From Terriglobia bacterium (lineage in GTDB: Bacteria; Acidobacteriota; Terriglobia; Bryobacterales; Bryobacteraceae): a stretch of 64,000 nucleotides of DNA. The stretch lies in contig JAIQFK010000013.1 of the NCBI GenBank assembly GCA_020073305.1, forward strand, positions 62,001 to 126,000, in the 5' to 3' direction. How positions within the stretch are numbered: position 1 is the stretch's first letter; each line of letters opens with the position of its first letter. Under the pieces are notes generated by a model. That model saw nothing but the letters and a program-made list of their open reading frames with translations, did not search any database and was not told the origin of the DNA. Positions 28,851 to 37,451 of this stretch are shown here, piece after piece. The position numbers and the translations under genes were made by a program.

Positions 28851-30482
28851 ATGAACTTCCGAGTCGTTTCGCTGACGTTGGTTTCGATGTTGGCCTTCGC
28901 CCAGCATACCCACCCGCCCGCTTCTGAGCGCACCGCCGTTCTCATGCCCGGCTTGGGCGACGTCCATCATTCGGTTGCCACAAAAAACCCAGATGCCCAG
29001 CGCTTCTTCGATCAGGGCCTGGCTCTGATCTACGGCTTCAATCACGAAGAGGCGGTTCGCTCGTTCCAGCGCGCCACGGAGATCGATCCGCAATGCGCCA
29101 TGGCCTATTGGGGCATCGCGCTGGCGGTGGGGCCGAATTACAACGATCCCGAACCCGACCTGAATCGCGAGAAGATGGCGTGGGAAGCCGTCCAGCATGG
29201 GCTCGCGCTGGCCTCCAACGCATCGCCGGAAGAGATGGGCTATCTGGAAGCGCTCGCCACCCGTTACTCCAACGAACCCAAGCCCGATCTGAAACAGCTT
29301 GCCATTTTCTACAAGCAGGCCATGGGCAAGCTGAGCAAAAAATATCCCGACGATCTGGATGCCGCCACGCTGTACGCCGAAAGTGCCATGGACCTCAACC
29401 CGTGGCAGCTCTGGTCGGCGGATGGGAAGCCGGGCCCGGACACCGAAGAGATCATCGCCACGCTGCAGTCGGTGCTCAAGAGCAATCCCAATCACACCGG
29501 AGCGAATCATTTCCTGATTCACGCGGTGGAGGCGTCGCCTCATCCCGAGCTGGCATTAGACAGCGCCAATCGTCTGGCGAAACTTGCGCCCGCGGCGGGC
29601 CACCTGGTGCATATGCCCGCGCACATCTATATACGGACCGGTGACTACCACGAAGCGGCACGCAATAACGAGCAGGCCGCCGAGGTCGATCGCCAGTACA
29701 TCCGGAAATTCAACGTGACCGGAATGTATCCGGCCATGTACTACAGCCACAATCTCCACTTCCTGGCCGTCGCCGCCGCGATGGAAGGCCGCTTTACCGA
29801 CGCCAACAAAGCCGCGGCACAGCTTGTGGAACACACCGCGCCGCTGGTGAAAGAGATTCCCATGGTGGAGGCCTTTCTGCCCACTGAGATGCTCATCCTG
29901 GTGAAATTCCATCGCTGGGAAGAAGTGCTGAAATACCCCGAGCCGGAGGCCGCGGCGGCGAACACGCACGCGCTCTGGCATTTCTCGCGGGGCATGGCGT
30001 ACGCCGCCCAGAACAAGGTCGCCGAAGCGGAATCCGAGCGGCAAAAACTGTTCGACGCCGCCAACAAGCTGCCGGAAAATGCCACGCTGGGGTTCAACAG
30101 CTCCCGCGACTTGTTGAGCCTGGCGGCGCACCTGCTCGAAGGCCATATTTCGCTGGCGCGTGTCTCCATCCCGGCCGCGGTCGAACACTTCCGCCAGGCT
30201 GCCACGATTGAGGATTCCCTGCGCTACGATGAGCCACCCGACTGGTACATTCCCGCCCGCGAATCGCTCGGCCGCGCCTTGATGACGGCGAGCCATTACG
30301 ACGAAGCCGAGAAGGTCTTCCGCGAAGAACTGGTCCGCCATCCCAATAGCGGCCGCGCGCTGTTCGGATTAGCGCAGAGCCTGAAAAGCGAGGGCAAGAA
30401 CGCCGAAGCCAAGCGCGCCGAAGCCGATTTTCACGCCGCGTGGAAGAATGCCGACAGGAAGATGCGGCTCGAAGATCTGTAG
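28851..30482 (+). CDS. Secreted tetratricopeptide-repeat protein
   Basis: MNFRVVSLTLVSMLAFAQHTHPP signal; AQRFFDQGLALIYGFNHEEAVRSFQRATEIDPQCAMAYWGIA; start moved to 28851. Confidence 0.88.
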   Translation: MNFRVVSLTLVSMLAFAQHTHPPASERTAVLMPGLGDVHHSVATKNPDAQRFFDQGLALIYGFNHEEAVRSFQRATEIDPQCAMAYWGIALAVGPNYNDPEPDLNREKMAWEAVQHGLALASNASPEEMGYLEALATRYSNEPKPDLKQLAIFYKQAMGKLSKKYPDDLDAATLYAESAMDLNPWQLWSADGKPGPDTEEIIATLQSVLKSNPNHTGANHFLIHAVEASPHPELALDSANRLAKLAPAAGHLVHMPAHIYIRTGDYHEAARNNEQAAEVDRQYIRKFNVTGMYPAMYYSHNLHFLAVAAAMEGRFTDANKAAAQLVEHTAPLVKEIPMVEAFLPTEMLILVKFHRWEEVLKYPEPEAAAANTHALWHFSRGMAYAAQNKVAEAESERQKLFDAANKLPENATLGFNSSRDLLSLAAHLLEGHISLARVSIPAAVEHFRQAATIEDSLRYDEPPDWYIPARESLGRALMTASHYDEAEKVFREELVRHPNSGRALFGLAQSLKSEGKNAEAKRAEADFHAAWKNADRKMRLEDL

Positions 30483-30534
30483 CGACATCTGTAGTTCAAG
30501 TCCCGTTTGGGTAAAATCCGGAAATAAGAATTCG

Positions 30535-30987
30535 ATGAGCGACTTGGGTGACCTGATCGAGGCCGCAAAGCAGGGCGACCTGGAACACGTCAGGGTCATC
30601 CTTCAATCCAATGAGAGGCTCGCCAATCAAAGAGACGAGTCAGGTGCCACGCCGCTCCACTATGCAGCTCTGAACGGCCATCGGCCGATTGTGCAACTGC
30701 TGGTTGACCGAGGCGCCGACATTAACAGCACGGATAGTCAGTTCTGCGCCACGCCGGCAGGTTGGGCGATTGAGTATCTTCGCGAGATGGGTGGACACCT
30801 GGCGAGTGAGCTTGACGACGTTGCCTACGCCATTCAGCTAGGAGACACTCGGTGGGTTGCGCGATTCCTGCAGCGTTTTCCTTCACTTCGTCAAGCGAAC
30901 GATACAAAAGGAACGCCGTTTCACAGGCTCGCCGGCGAATCGGGCAACCGAGAGATTGCGAGCTTATTTGGTTCGGGAGATCTTTAG
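30535..30987 (+). CDS. Ankyrin-repeat protein
   Basis: DESGATPLHYAALNGHRPIVQLLVDRGADINSTD; start moved to 30535. Confidence 0.88.
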   Translation: MSDLGDLIEAAKQGDLEHVRVILQSNERLANQRDESGATPLHYAALNGHRPIVQLLVDRGADINSTDSQFCATPAGWAIEYLREMGGHLASELDDVAYAIQLGDTRWVARFLQRFPSLRQANDTKGTPFHRLAGESGNREIASLFGSGDL

Positions 30988-31089
30988 GCTGAGATCGGCA
31001 TCAGCCGTGGTTTTCGTCGGCGGAGCTGTTGACCGCCGCCCTATATTGCCGGCCCCACCCCGCGCGGCGACCAGTGTAGACTTATCGCT

Positions 31090-32493
31090 GTGCGTTGGTT
31101 TACCTGGCTGCTGATTCAGATCGTGCTTGCAGGGGCTGATTGGACGCAATTTCGCGGGCCGAACGGCGCGGGCGTATCTCCCTCCAGAGATCTCCCGGAG
31201 CACTTCGACATGCAACACAATATGGTCTGGCGGACAGCCCTGCCGTTGGGTCACTCTTCTCCGGTCTTCACCGCCGACCATATCTTTGTTACCGCGTTTG
31301 AGGGTAAGACTTTGCTCACGATCTGCCTCGACCGCGCCACGGGCAAGGTGCTGTGGCGGCGTGCAGCGCCGCGCGAGCGCGAGGAAGTTTTCCAGCAGAC
31401 CAACGGACCGGCATCGCCTTCACCCGTCACCGACGGAGCCAACGTCTACGTTTTCTTTGGCGACTTCGGTTTCCTTTCTTACGGTCCGGATGGCAACGAG
31501 CGCTGGCGTTTGCCTCTGGGGCCCTTCAACAACGCCAACGGTCACGGCTCGTCGCCGATCCTGGCCGATGGAAAGCTCGTGCTGATCTGCGATCAGGACA
31601 CCGGTTCGTACCTGCTCGCCGTAGACGCCCAAAACGGGCGCGTGCTGTGGAAGACCATGCGGCCGGAATGCACGCGCGGTTATGCTACCCCGTCGGTTTA
31701 CCGGCCGGCGGAGGGACTCGCGGAGCTGATCGTTCCCGGCTCGTTCGAAGTCGCCTCGTACGCCATCGAGACGGGTGAAAAATTGTGGTGGGTAGGCGGC
31801 ATGGCCTGGCAGCTCAAGTCCGTGCCCCTCATCGATCGCGATCGCATCTTTGTCAACGGCTGGGAAGTCGGTGGCGATCCCGAACAACGCCGCAAAGTCC
31901 CGGACTTTGCCAGGATTCTCGCCGACTATGACAAGGATCACGACGGCAAGCTGTCGCCGGGCGAGGCGCCGCCGCACAAAGCGTCTGACTGGTTTACCGA
32001 AACCGATCTGAATCACGATGGATACATCGACGAGCGCGAGTGGCAGTTCTACCAGGTACGCAGCTCCGCGGAGAACTGTCTGGTCGCGATTCGCGCCGGC
32101 GGCCGCGGCGACATTACCAATAGCCACGTACTCTGGAGATACCGCAAAGCGCTGCCGAACACCCCATCACCGCTCTTGTACCAGGGAGTGATTTATCTGA
32201 TCCGCGATGGAATTTTCACTAGCCTGAACCCGGAGAATGGCGAGGTGCACAAGCAGGCGCGTCTCACCGGCGCACTCGGCCGCTACTGGTCGTCGCCCGT
32301 CGCCGCCGACGGCAAAATCTTTGTGGTGGGCGAAGACGGGAAAGTCGTGGTGCTGCGCGCGGCGCCCGATTGGGAAATTCTCGCCATCAACAATCTCGAC
32401 GAAGACGCCTTCGCCACGCCCGCAATTCTCGACGGCCGGCTGTACGTGCGCACGCGCGCCGCACTTTACTGTTTCGCCAAGCCGGGCCATTGA
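31090..32493 (+). CDS. PQQ/BamB-like beta-propeller protein with EF-hand insertion, secreted
   Basis: DWTQFRGPNGAGVSPSRDLP N-term; repeated Trp/Gly blades; DKDHDGKLSPGE and DLNHDGYIDERE EF-hand loops. Confidence 0.88.
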   Translation: MRWFTWLLIQIVLAGADWTQFRGPNGAGVSPSRDLPEHFDMQHNMVWRTALPLGHSSPVFTADHIFVTAFEGKTLLTICLDRATGKVLWRRAAPREREEVFQQTNGPASPSPVTDGANVYVFFGDFGFLSYGPDGNERWRLPLGPFNNANGHGSSPILADGKLVLICDQDTGSYLLAVDAQNGRVLWKTMRPECTRGYATPSVYRPAEGLAELIVPGSFEVASYAIETGEKLWWVGGMAWQLKSVPLIDRDRIFVNGWEVGGDPEQRRKVPDFARILADYDKDHDGKLSPGEAPPHKASDWFTETDLNHDGYIDEREWQFYQVRSSAENCLVAIRAGGRGDITNSHVLWRYRKALPNTPSPLLYQGVIYLIRDGIFTSLNPENGEVHKQARLTGALGRYWSSPVAADGKIFVVGEDGKVVVLRAAPDWEILAINNLDEDAFATPAILDGRLYVRTRAALYCFAKPGH

Positions 32494-32532
32494 CCCTTCA
32501 GGTCTCCGCCGAAGCCTGACACCTGACACCTA

Positions 32533-32570
32533 GCGAACGGCAGGCGAGGCATGCCTTGCCTGCCGTTCGC
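32533..32570. repeat. 38-bp near-perfect palindrome (likely bidirectional terminator/REP-like) between convergent genes
   Basis: GCGAACGGCAGGCGAGGCA / TGCCTTGCCTGCCGTTCGC: 18 of 19 pairs Watson-Crick, the remaining pair G-T. Confidence 0.75.
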
Positions 32571-32605
32571 GTCGCTTTCGAAATCGCCGTGACAGCTTAC
32601 TGGCA

Positions 32606-34474
32606 CTAGCGGGGCGGTCGAAACGGAACCAGCCGAATCGACCATTGCCGTTCGGATTCGGCATCGATAGGACAAAGACCCCTTGGTGGTTCAGTGGCGG
32701 GCCAGGCGTCCCCGGACCAGCGGTATTCTCCGTAGTCGATTTCCAATGTGGAGCGTCCGAAGAGGCGAAGTTCCGCTTGGCTGCAATGGTGCACCGGCAG
32801 CCAGAAACCGCTGAACCTCCCGTATTCGTGAGTAAACTCGGTCCTTTTCACCCAGAGCGACGGTGAGACCGCGGGAACACCCCGCGAGCGCTTTATGCCG
32901 AAGGTTTCGGCGTCAACCCAGATTCGGCCGCGAAACTGATAACGCTCCGGGAAGTGCGGAACCGCTCCGAAGACATACGCATTTTCCGTCGCGTCGAACT
33001 CGATCAATTGGAATGCATAGTTCTTCCGGTTAATGTCAGTGAGGACGCGGTTTTGCGGCATGGCACTCTGACACTCGGCTTCGAGGATCGGATAGATGAC
33101 GCGTTTCGCAATGAACCGTGAGCCAGTGGATTCGAGAATGCAAAAAGTCTTCTGGCCCGGAGCAGCATAGTCCAGGCGGATCTTTACCTTCGCCCATTTG
33201 TGGAGCCGGCCGTTGCTTGCGCTGTAGATGCGTATGCTGGTCCAGTTTTCCAGATTCGCCTGCTGCCACCGGCCGGCCTGCTCCATGCGGTCGAGGACCA
33301 CCGAGGGAGCCAACTCCGGCGGTGGCGTTGCGGCATGCAGACCGGCGACGAACGACAGTATGAAAAGTGGGAGCATGGCCAGGCTCGCCACAGCCCGCCG
33401 TGCCGCGCGCGGGAACAGGAGTGAGAACAATCCCCCGAGCCATCCGAACCGGTCAGCAGCCCGGCGCTCCACACTGCCGGGCTCGGTGCGCATTTGCCAC
33501 CATAGGAGCGCGACATCCCGCCAGTTGCGTGGATAAAAGCTGTTCTGGACCACGTAATAACAGGAATAGACACATCCTGAACAGTCCCGGCGCGCGTTCT
33601 TGTTCAGGTACTTCCGCTTTTCGCCGAAGTCGGGCTCGAGCACATTCAGCTTGACCGGACTCGGCTTATCCTGACAGAGCCAGAAGTCACCATTCGGCTT
33701 CACGTCGAAGAATTGTTCGCCTGCCAGGCAGCCCCAGTCGAACTTCTCTCGCCGATATTGCCGATCCGCAGCGTCCGCATAAAACGCTGCGGATAACAGC
33801 GTGGCGGAATGACAGTCGCGCAGGTAGCCGGGCTTGGTCTTGATCACCCTGCTGGTCCTAAGCGCACCCTCGCCCACCACCACGGGGTTCAGCCACACGC
33901 GCACTCGGGGGTAGTGTGCGGCGCAGTAATCGAGAATCTCCTGCACCTGGTCGCGATTCGATTCCGAGACGGTCACGTTGATGGTGAGCTTTTTTCCCGG
34001 AGGCAGATTGTCGTTCAGATAGCCGAGTGCGGAGAGGATGGGCGCTCCGACATGACTGAAAGGCAGATCGCTGCCACGAACGCCGTCGAGAGAAATGCCG
34101 ATCTCCTCCACGCCACTCTTCAGCAGCCGCTCATACTTTGCACGAGGCATGGTTCCGTTTGACGTGAGCTTCACATAAAGGCCTTTCGAAGCCGCGTAGT
34201 TGATGATCTCGTCGAAGTCCGGGCGCAACAGCGGCTCGCCGCCCCCACTAATGCTGATGACCGCCACTCCCATGCGGTCGAGCACGTCGATCACACGCTT
34301 GGTGGATGCGGTATCCAGCTCGGCAAACCGGGTCTCGGTCACGTGGCAGAAGCGACATTTCAGATTGCAGCGGTGTGTAATCGCCAGATGCGCGAAGTAC
34401 GGCTGCTTCGGAAAAATCACGTTTCGCAGCGTGCGCCTGATGAATTTGCCAGTCATATCAAGTCTCCTCGCCAC
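32606..34474 (-). CDS. Radical SAM protein with SPASM-like cysteines fused via a TM segment to a periplasmic LolA/RseB-like domain
   Basis: ITHRCNLKCRFCHVTE (CX3CX2C), ISGGGEPLLRPDF, C-X(n)-CSGCVYSC cluster; then RAARRAVASLAMLPLFILSFVAGLHAA hydrophobic segment and about 240-aa beta-rich domain, one open frame. Confidence 0.85.
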   Translation of the reverse strand: MARRLDMTGKFIRRTLRNVIFPKQPYFAHLAITHRCNLKCRFCHVTETRFAELDTASTKRVIDVLDRMGVAVISISGGGEPLLRPDFDEIINYAASKGLYVKLTSNGTMPRAKYERLLKSGVEEIGISLDGVRGSDLPFSHVGAPILSALGYLNDNLPPGKKLTINVTVSESNRDQVQEILDYCAAHYPRVRVWLNPVVVGEGALRTSRVIKTKPGYLRDCHSATLLSAAFYADAADRQYRREKFDWGCLAGEQFFDVKPNGDFWLCQDKPSPVKLNVLEPDFGEKRKYLNKNARRDCSGCVYSCYYVVQNSFYPRNWRDVALLWWQMRTEPGSVERRAADRFGWLGGLFSLLFPRAARRAVASLAMLPLFILSFVAGLHAATPPPELAPSVVLDRMEQAGRWQQANLENWTSIRIYSASNGRLHKWAKVKIRLDYAAPGQKTFCILESTGSRFIAKRVIYPILEAECQSAMPQNRVLTDINRKNYAFQLIEFDATENAYVFGAVPHFPERYQFRGRIWVDAETFGIKRSRGVPAVSPSLWVKRTEFTHEYGRFSGFWLPVHHCSQAELRLFGRSTLEIDYGEYRWSGDAWPATEPPRGLCPIDAESERQWSIRLVPFRPPR

Positions 34475-34800
34475 ACGGAGGAAGCAGAACGGGGGCCGCG
34501 CGGGCGCGTCACTGCAAGTGATTGCTCTGAAATGGGAAGCAGGCTCGGGTGCTATTTTGGACGCGGCCGCAGCCGCAATGCGGAGCTGACAACTGGAAGG
34601 AACAGGTGACGGCCGGTCCGCGACTGCCAGCTTCTCCTGGCACTGTCGGCTCTTGCTGGCAGCCCATCACAGCCACGGCGCGGAGCGACGGTCCCGAATT
34701 CTCAATTCCTCAGTGACATGCAAGCTGGGGACGCCCGGTACTCGGAATGCTCTTGCCCCAATGCAGCCCGAGAACGAATCACGGGCAATAGAGGAATACG

Positions 34801-35283
34801 ATGTGCACAAGAAATTTCGGAACACTTTTGCTGGCGCTGATCCCTGTCGTGGCAACGCCCGGCGAGTCAGAGCAGCCGTACAAAGGGCAGGGTTATGTCT
34901 TCTACGGTCCGGGGCGCGCGCCCGGCGGGGGCACGCTGCAACAAATTGGAGCAGGCGGAGAGGGCTTCCTGTATAAGGGCCTCGGTGCGGGGGCAGAAGT
35001 CGGCTACCTGTACCCGTCCGAAGGCTTCACTTACGGCATCGGCCTTCTTTCGGTGAACGGGTCGTATCATTTCAACCGTAGCCGGCATGCCAAGCTCTCG
35101 CCCTTCGTTACCGGAGGATATTCACTCGCGTTCCGCGGCGGGCACGAGAATCTCTACAACGTCGGCGGCGGAGTGACCTGGTGGATGGCTAGACATGTCG
35201 GCGTCCGGCTGGAATTCCGCGATTACATCTGGTCGGGGGCACAACACTCCCCGCAAGCTCAGTTTGGTTTTTCGTTTCGATGA
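34801..35283 (+). CDS. Small outer-membrane beta-barrel protein
   Basis: N-terminal signal sequence, Gly/aromatic alternating strands, C-terminal QAQFGFSFR. Confidence 0.65.
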   Translation: MCTRNFGTLLLALIPVVATPGESEQPYKGQGYVFYGPGRAPGGGTLQQIGAGGEGFLYKGLGAGAEVGYLYPSEGFTYGIGLLSVNGSYHFNRSRHAKLSPFVTGGYSLAFRGGHENLYNVGGGVTWWMARHVGVRLEFRDYIWSGAQHSPQAQFGFSFR

Positions 35284-35963
35284 ACGGGGCAAATAACATG
35301 ACTACTTTTCAAGATGCGGTGCGTCGTCAAGAGAGTCTTCTGGCGCTCCCGGAACGAAAAGCGCTGCGCTGGCTTGCCTGCCGGATGCCGCGGTGGATCC
35401 ACCCGGATCACCTCACGCTGTTGGGGTTCGCGGCGACGGCTCTGGCGGGGCTCTGCTATGCCGGCGCCCGCTGGTGGGCGCCCTCGCTGCCGCTGGTGAA
35501 CCTATGGCTCGCAGTCAACTGGTTCGGCGACAGTCTTGACGGCACTTTGGCGCGCGTGCGCGGAACGCTGCGGCCACGTTATGGTTTCTACGTCGACCAC
35601 ATGGTGGATGCGTTCGGCGCTGTTTTCCTGATTGGCGGGCTGGCGACTTCCGGCCTGATGAGCGAACGAGTCGCTGTGAGCCTGCTGGTGGCCTTCCTGC
35701 TGCTTGCGATTCATACCTATTTGGCGACCTATACGGATGGCCGTTTCCAACTATCGATTTGGCAGTTCGGCCCAACGGAGCTTCGCATTCTGCTGATCGT
35801 CGGCAACTGTTATGCGTACGCGCGCCCGGTTGTGCGCGTATTCGGGCGGTACTGGCTGTTTTTCGATGTCGCGGGAACTGTGGCGGCGGCTTCCATGTTC
35901 ACAGTGTTGGTGGCGGTGGTGGCGCGTCAAACGGTCCAACTCTATCGCGCCGAGCGAATTTGA
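35280..35963 (+). CDS. CDP-alcohol phosphatidyltransferase family protein
   Basis: DSLDGTLARVRGTLRPRYGFYVDHMVDA matches the family DxxDGxxAR...GxxxDxxxD motif; multiple TM segments; overlaps upstream stop. Confidence 0.9.
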   Translation: MNGANNMTTFQDAVRRQESLLALPERKALRWLACRMPRWIHPDHLTLLGFAATALAGLCYAGARWWAPSLPLVNLWLAVNWFGDSLDGTLARVRGTLRPRYGFYVDHMVDAFGAVFLIGGLATSGLMSERVAVSLLVAFLLLAIHTYLATYTDGRFQLSIWQFGPTELRILLIVGNCYAYARPVVRVFGRYWLFFDVAGTVAAASMFTVLVAVVARQTVQLYRAERI

Positions 35964-36056
35964 TGAAGGAGCTGGGTAAGGTTCAACCAGGTCACGGACA
36001 TGACTTCATCCCACCGTTGGGTTGCTGCCCCGCCGTTTGAGATAATCGGGTCGGCA

Positions 36057-37424
36057 ATGCAAACCAAGTTGTTGATTGTGGACGACGAATTATCGGCCCG
36101 CTACGCCCTGCGCCGGGCGTTTGAGGGCGGTTACCACGTGCTTGAAGCCGGCACCGTCGCCGAAGCGCGTGAACGTCTGGATCAGGATTGCCCTGAGGTT
36201 GTCCTGCTGGACTACAGCCTTCCCGGAGAAGACGGCCTGAGCTTGCTACGCGACACGGCGGGTGTCCCGGAGGCGCCAGCCATCATTATGATTACCGCTC
36301 ACGGCTCCGAACGGGTGGCGGTGGAAGCCATGAAGGCCGGCGCCTATGACTACCTGGCCAAGCCGTATGATCTCGACGAATTGCGACTCCTTGTCGAGCG
36401 CGCCGTGGAACGGCAACAACTGCGCAGCGAAGTACGGGACCTGCGGGAACGGCTGGCTGCCGAAGGGCGGTTCGGGCGCATGATCGGAGCGTCGGCGGTA
36501 ATGCGCGAGCTCTTTATCACCGCTGACCGCGTCGCGCATGCCGATCTGCCTGTACTGCTGCTCGGTGAGAGCGGGACCGGCAAGGACCTGCTAGCCCAGG
36601 AAATTCACGCACGCAGCTCGCGCGTCCATCAGCGCCTGGTCGTGTTGAACTGTGCGGCGCTGCCGGAGACATTGGTGGAGAGCGAACTCTTCGGCTACGA
36701 GCGGGGCGCCTTCACCGGCGCGACGGCTGCACGGGCCGGCAAGTTCGAATTGGCGCATGGCGGCACGCTGTTTCTCGATGAGATCGGGGACATGGCCCCG
36801 GCTACCCAGGCGAAGATTCTGCGCGTAGCCGAGTCCGGAACGGTGGAGCGCCTCGGCGGCGGCACGGTGCGCCAGGTTAACGTCCGCATCCTGGCCGCCA
36901 CGAACCAGGACCTTCCGGCCGCCATCCGTGAGGGACGTTTCCGTCAGGACTTATACTTCCGATTGGCGGGTGTCACCCTGTGCCTGCCACCACTACGGCA
37001 GCGACGCGATGACGTCCCGTTGCTGATTGAACGCTTCTGGGAAGAACTTCGCGGCAAATACAAGCGCAAGGGTCCGGAACTCACCTCCGACGCCATTCTG
37101 CGGCTCGGAGAAGCACCCTGGCCCGGAAATGTGCGCCAGCTCCGTAATAACGTGGAAAAGATCTTTGTCCTGGCGCGGGGAGAAACCGTCACGCGACAGG
37201 ATATTGAGGCTGCGATCGAGCCGGAAGCGGAGGGATCACGCTGCCCAAAGGACATATTGGAAACCAAGGATTACCGCGAGGCCCGTCGCCGCTTTGAGGT
37301 TGCCTACCTGACCTGCAAACTGCAGGAGCATGGCGGAAACGTGACTCGTACCGCGGCCACCATCGGTCTGGAACGGCAAAGTCTTCAGGAGAAGATCCGG
37401 CAGCTGGGAATCTCGAGGACGTGA
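36057..37424 (+). CDS. Sigma-54-dependent response regulator (REC-AAA-Fis)
   Basis: LLIVDDELSARYALRRAF, LLDYSLPGEDGL, GESGTGKDLLAQ, YERGAFTGATAARAGKFELAHGGTLFLDEIGD, C-terminal Fis-type HTH. Confidence 0.95.
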   Translation: MQTKLLIVDDELSARYALRRAFEGGYHVLEAGTVAEARERLDQDCPEVVLLDYSLPGEDGLSLLRDTAGVPEAPAIIMITAHGSERVAVEAMKAGAYDYLAKPYDLDELRLLVERAVERQQLRSEVRDLRERLAAEGRFGRMIGASAVMRELFITADRVAHADLPVLLLGESGTGKDLLAQEIHARSSRVHQRLVVLNCAALPETLVESELFGYERGAFTGATAARAGKFELAHGGTLFLDEIGDMAPATQAKILRVAESGTVERLGGGTVRQVNVRILAATNQDLPAAIREGRFRQDLYFRLAGVTLCLPPLRQRRDDVPLLIERFWEELRGKYKRKGPELTSDAILRLGEAPWPGNVRQLRNNVEKIFVLARGETVTRQDIEAAIEPEAEGSRCPKDILETKDYREARRRFEVAYLTCKLQEHGGNVTRTAATIGLERQSLQEKIRQLGISRT

Positions 37425-37451
37425 GGCGCGCTCAGCGGCGCAGCTTATCCA

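Noticed and set aside
34475-34800. Search for a sigma-54 promoter or RiPP precursor peptide between the divergent genes
   Set aside because: Near matches (for example TGGCAC...TTGC at wrong spacing; CGGTACTCGGAATGCTC) are too weak by eye, and no convincing short precursor ORF with RBS was found.
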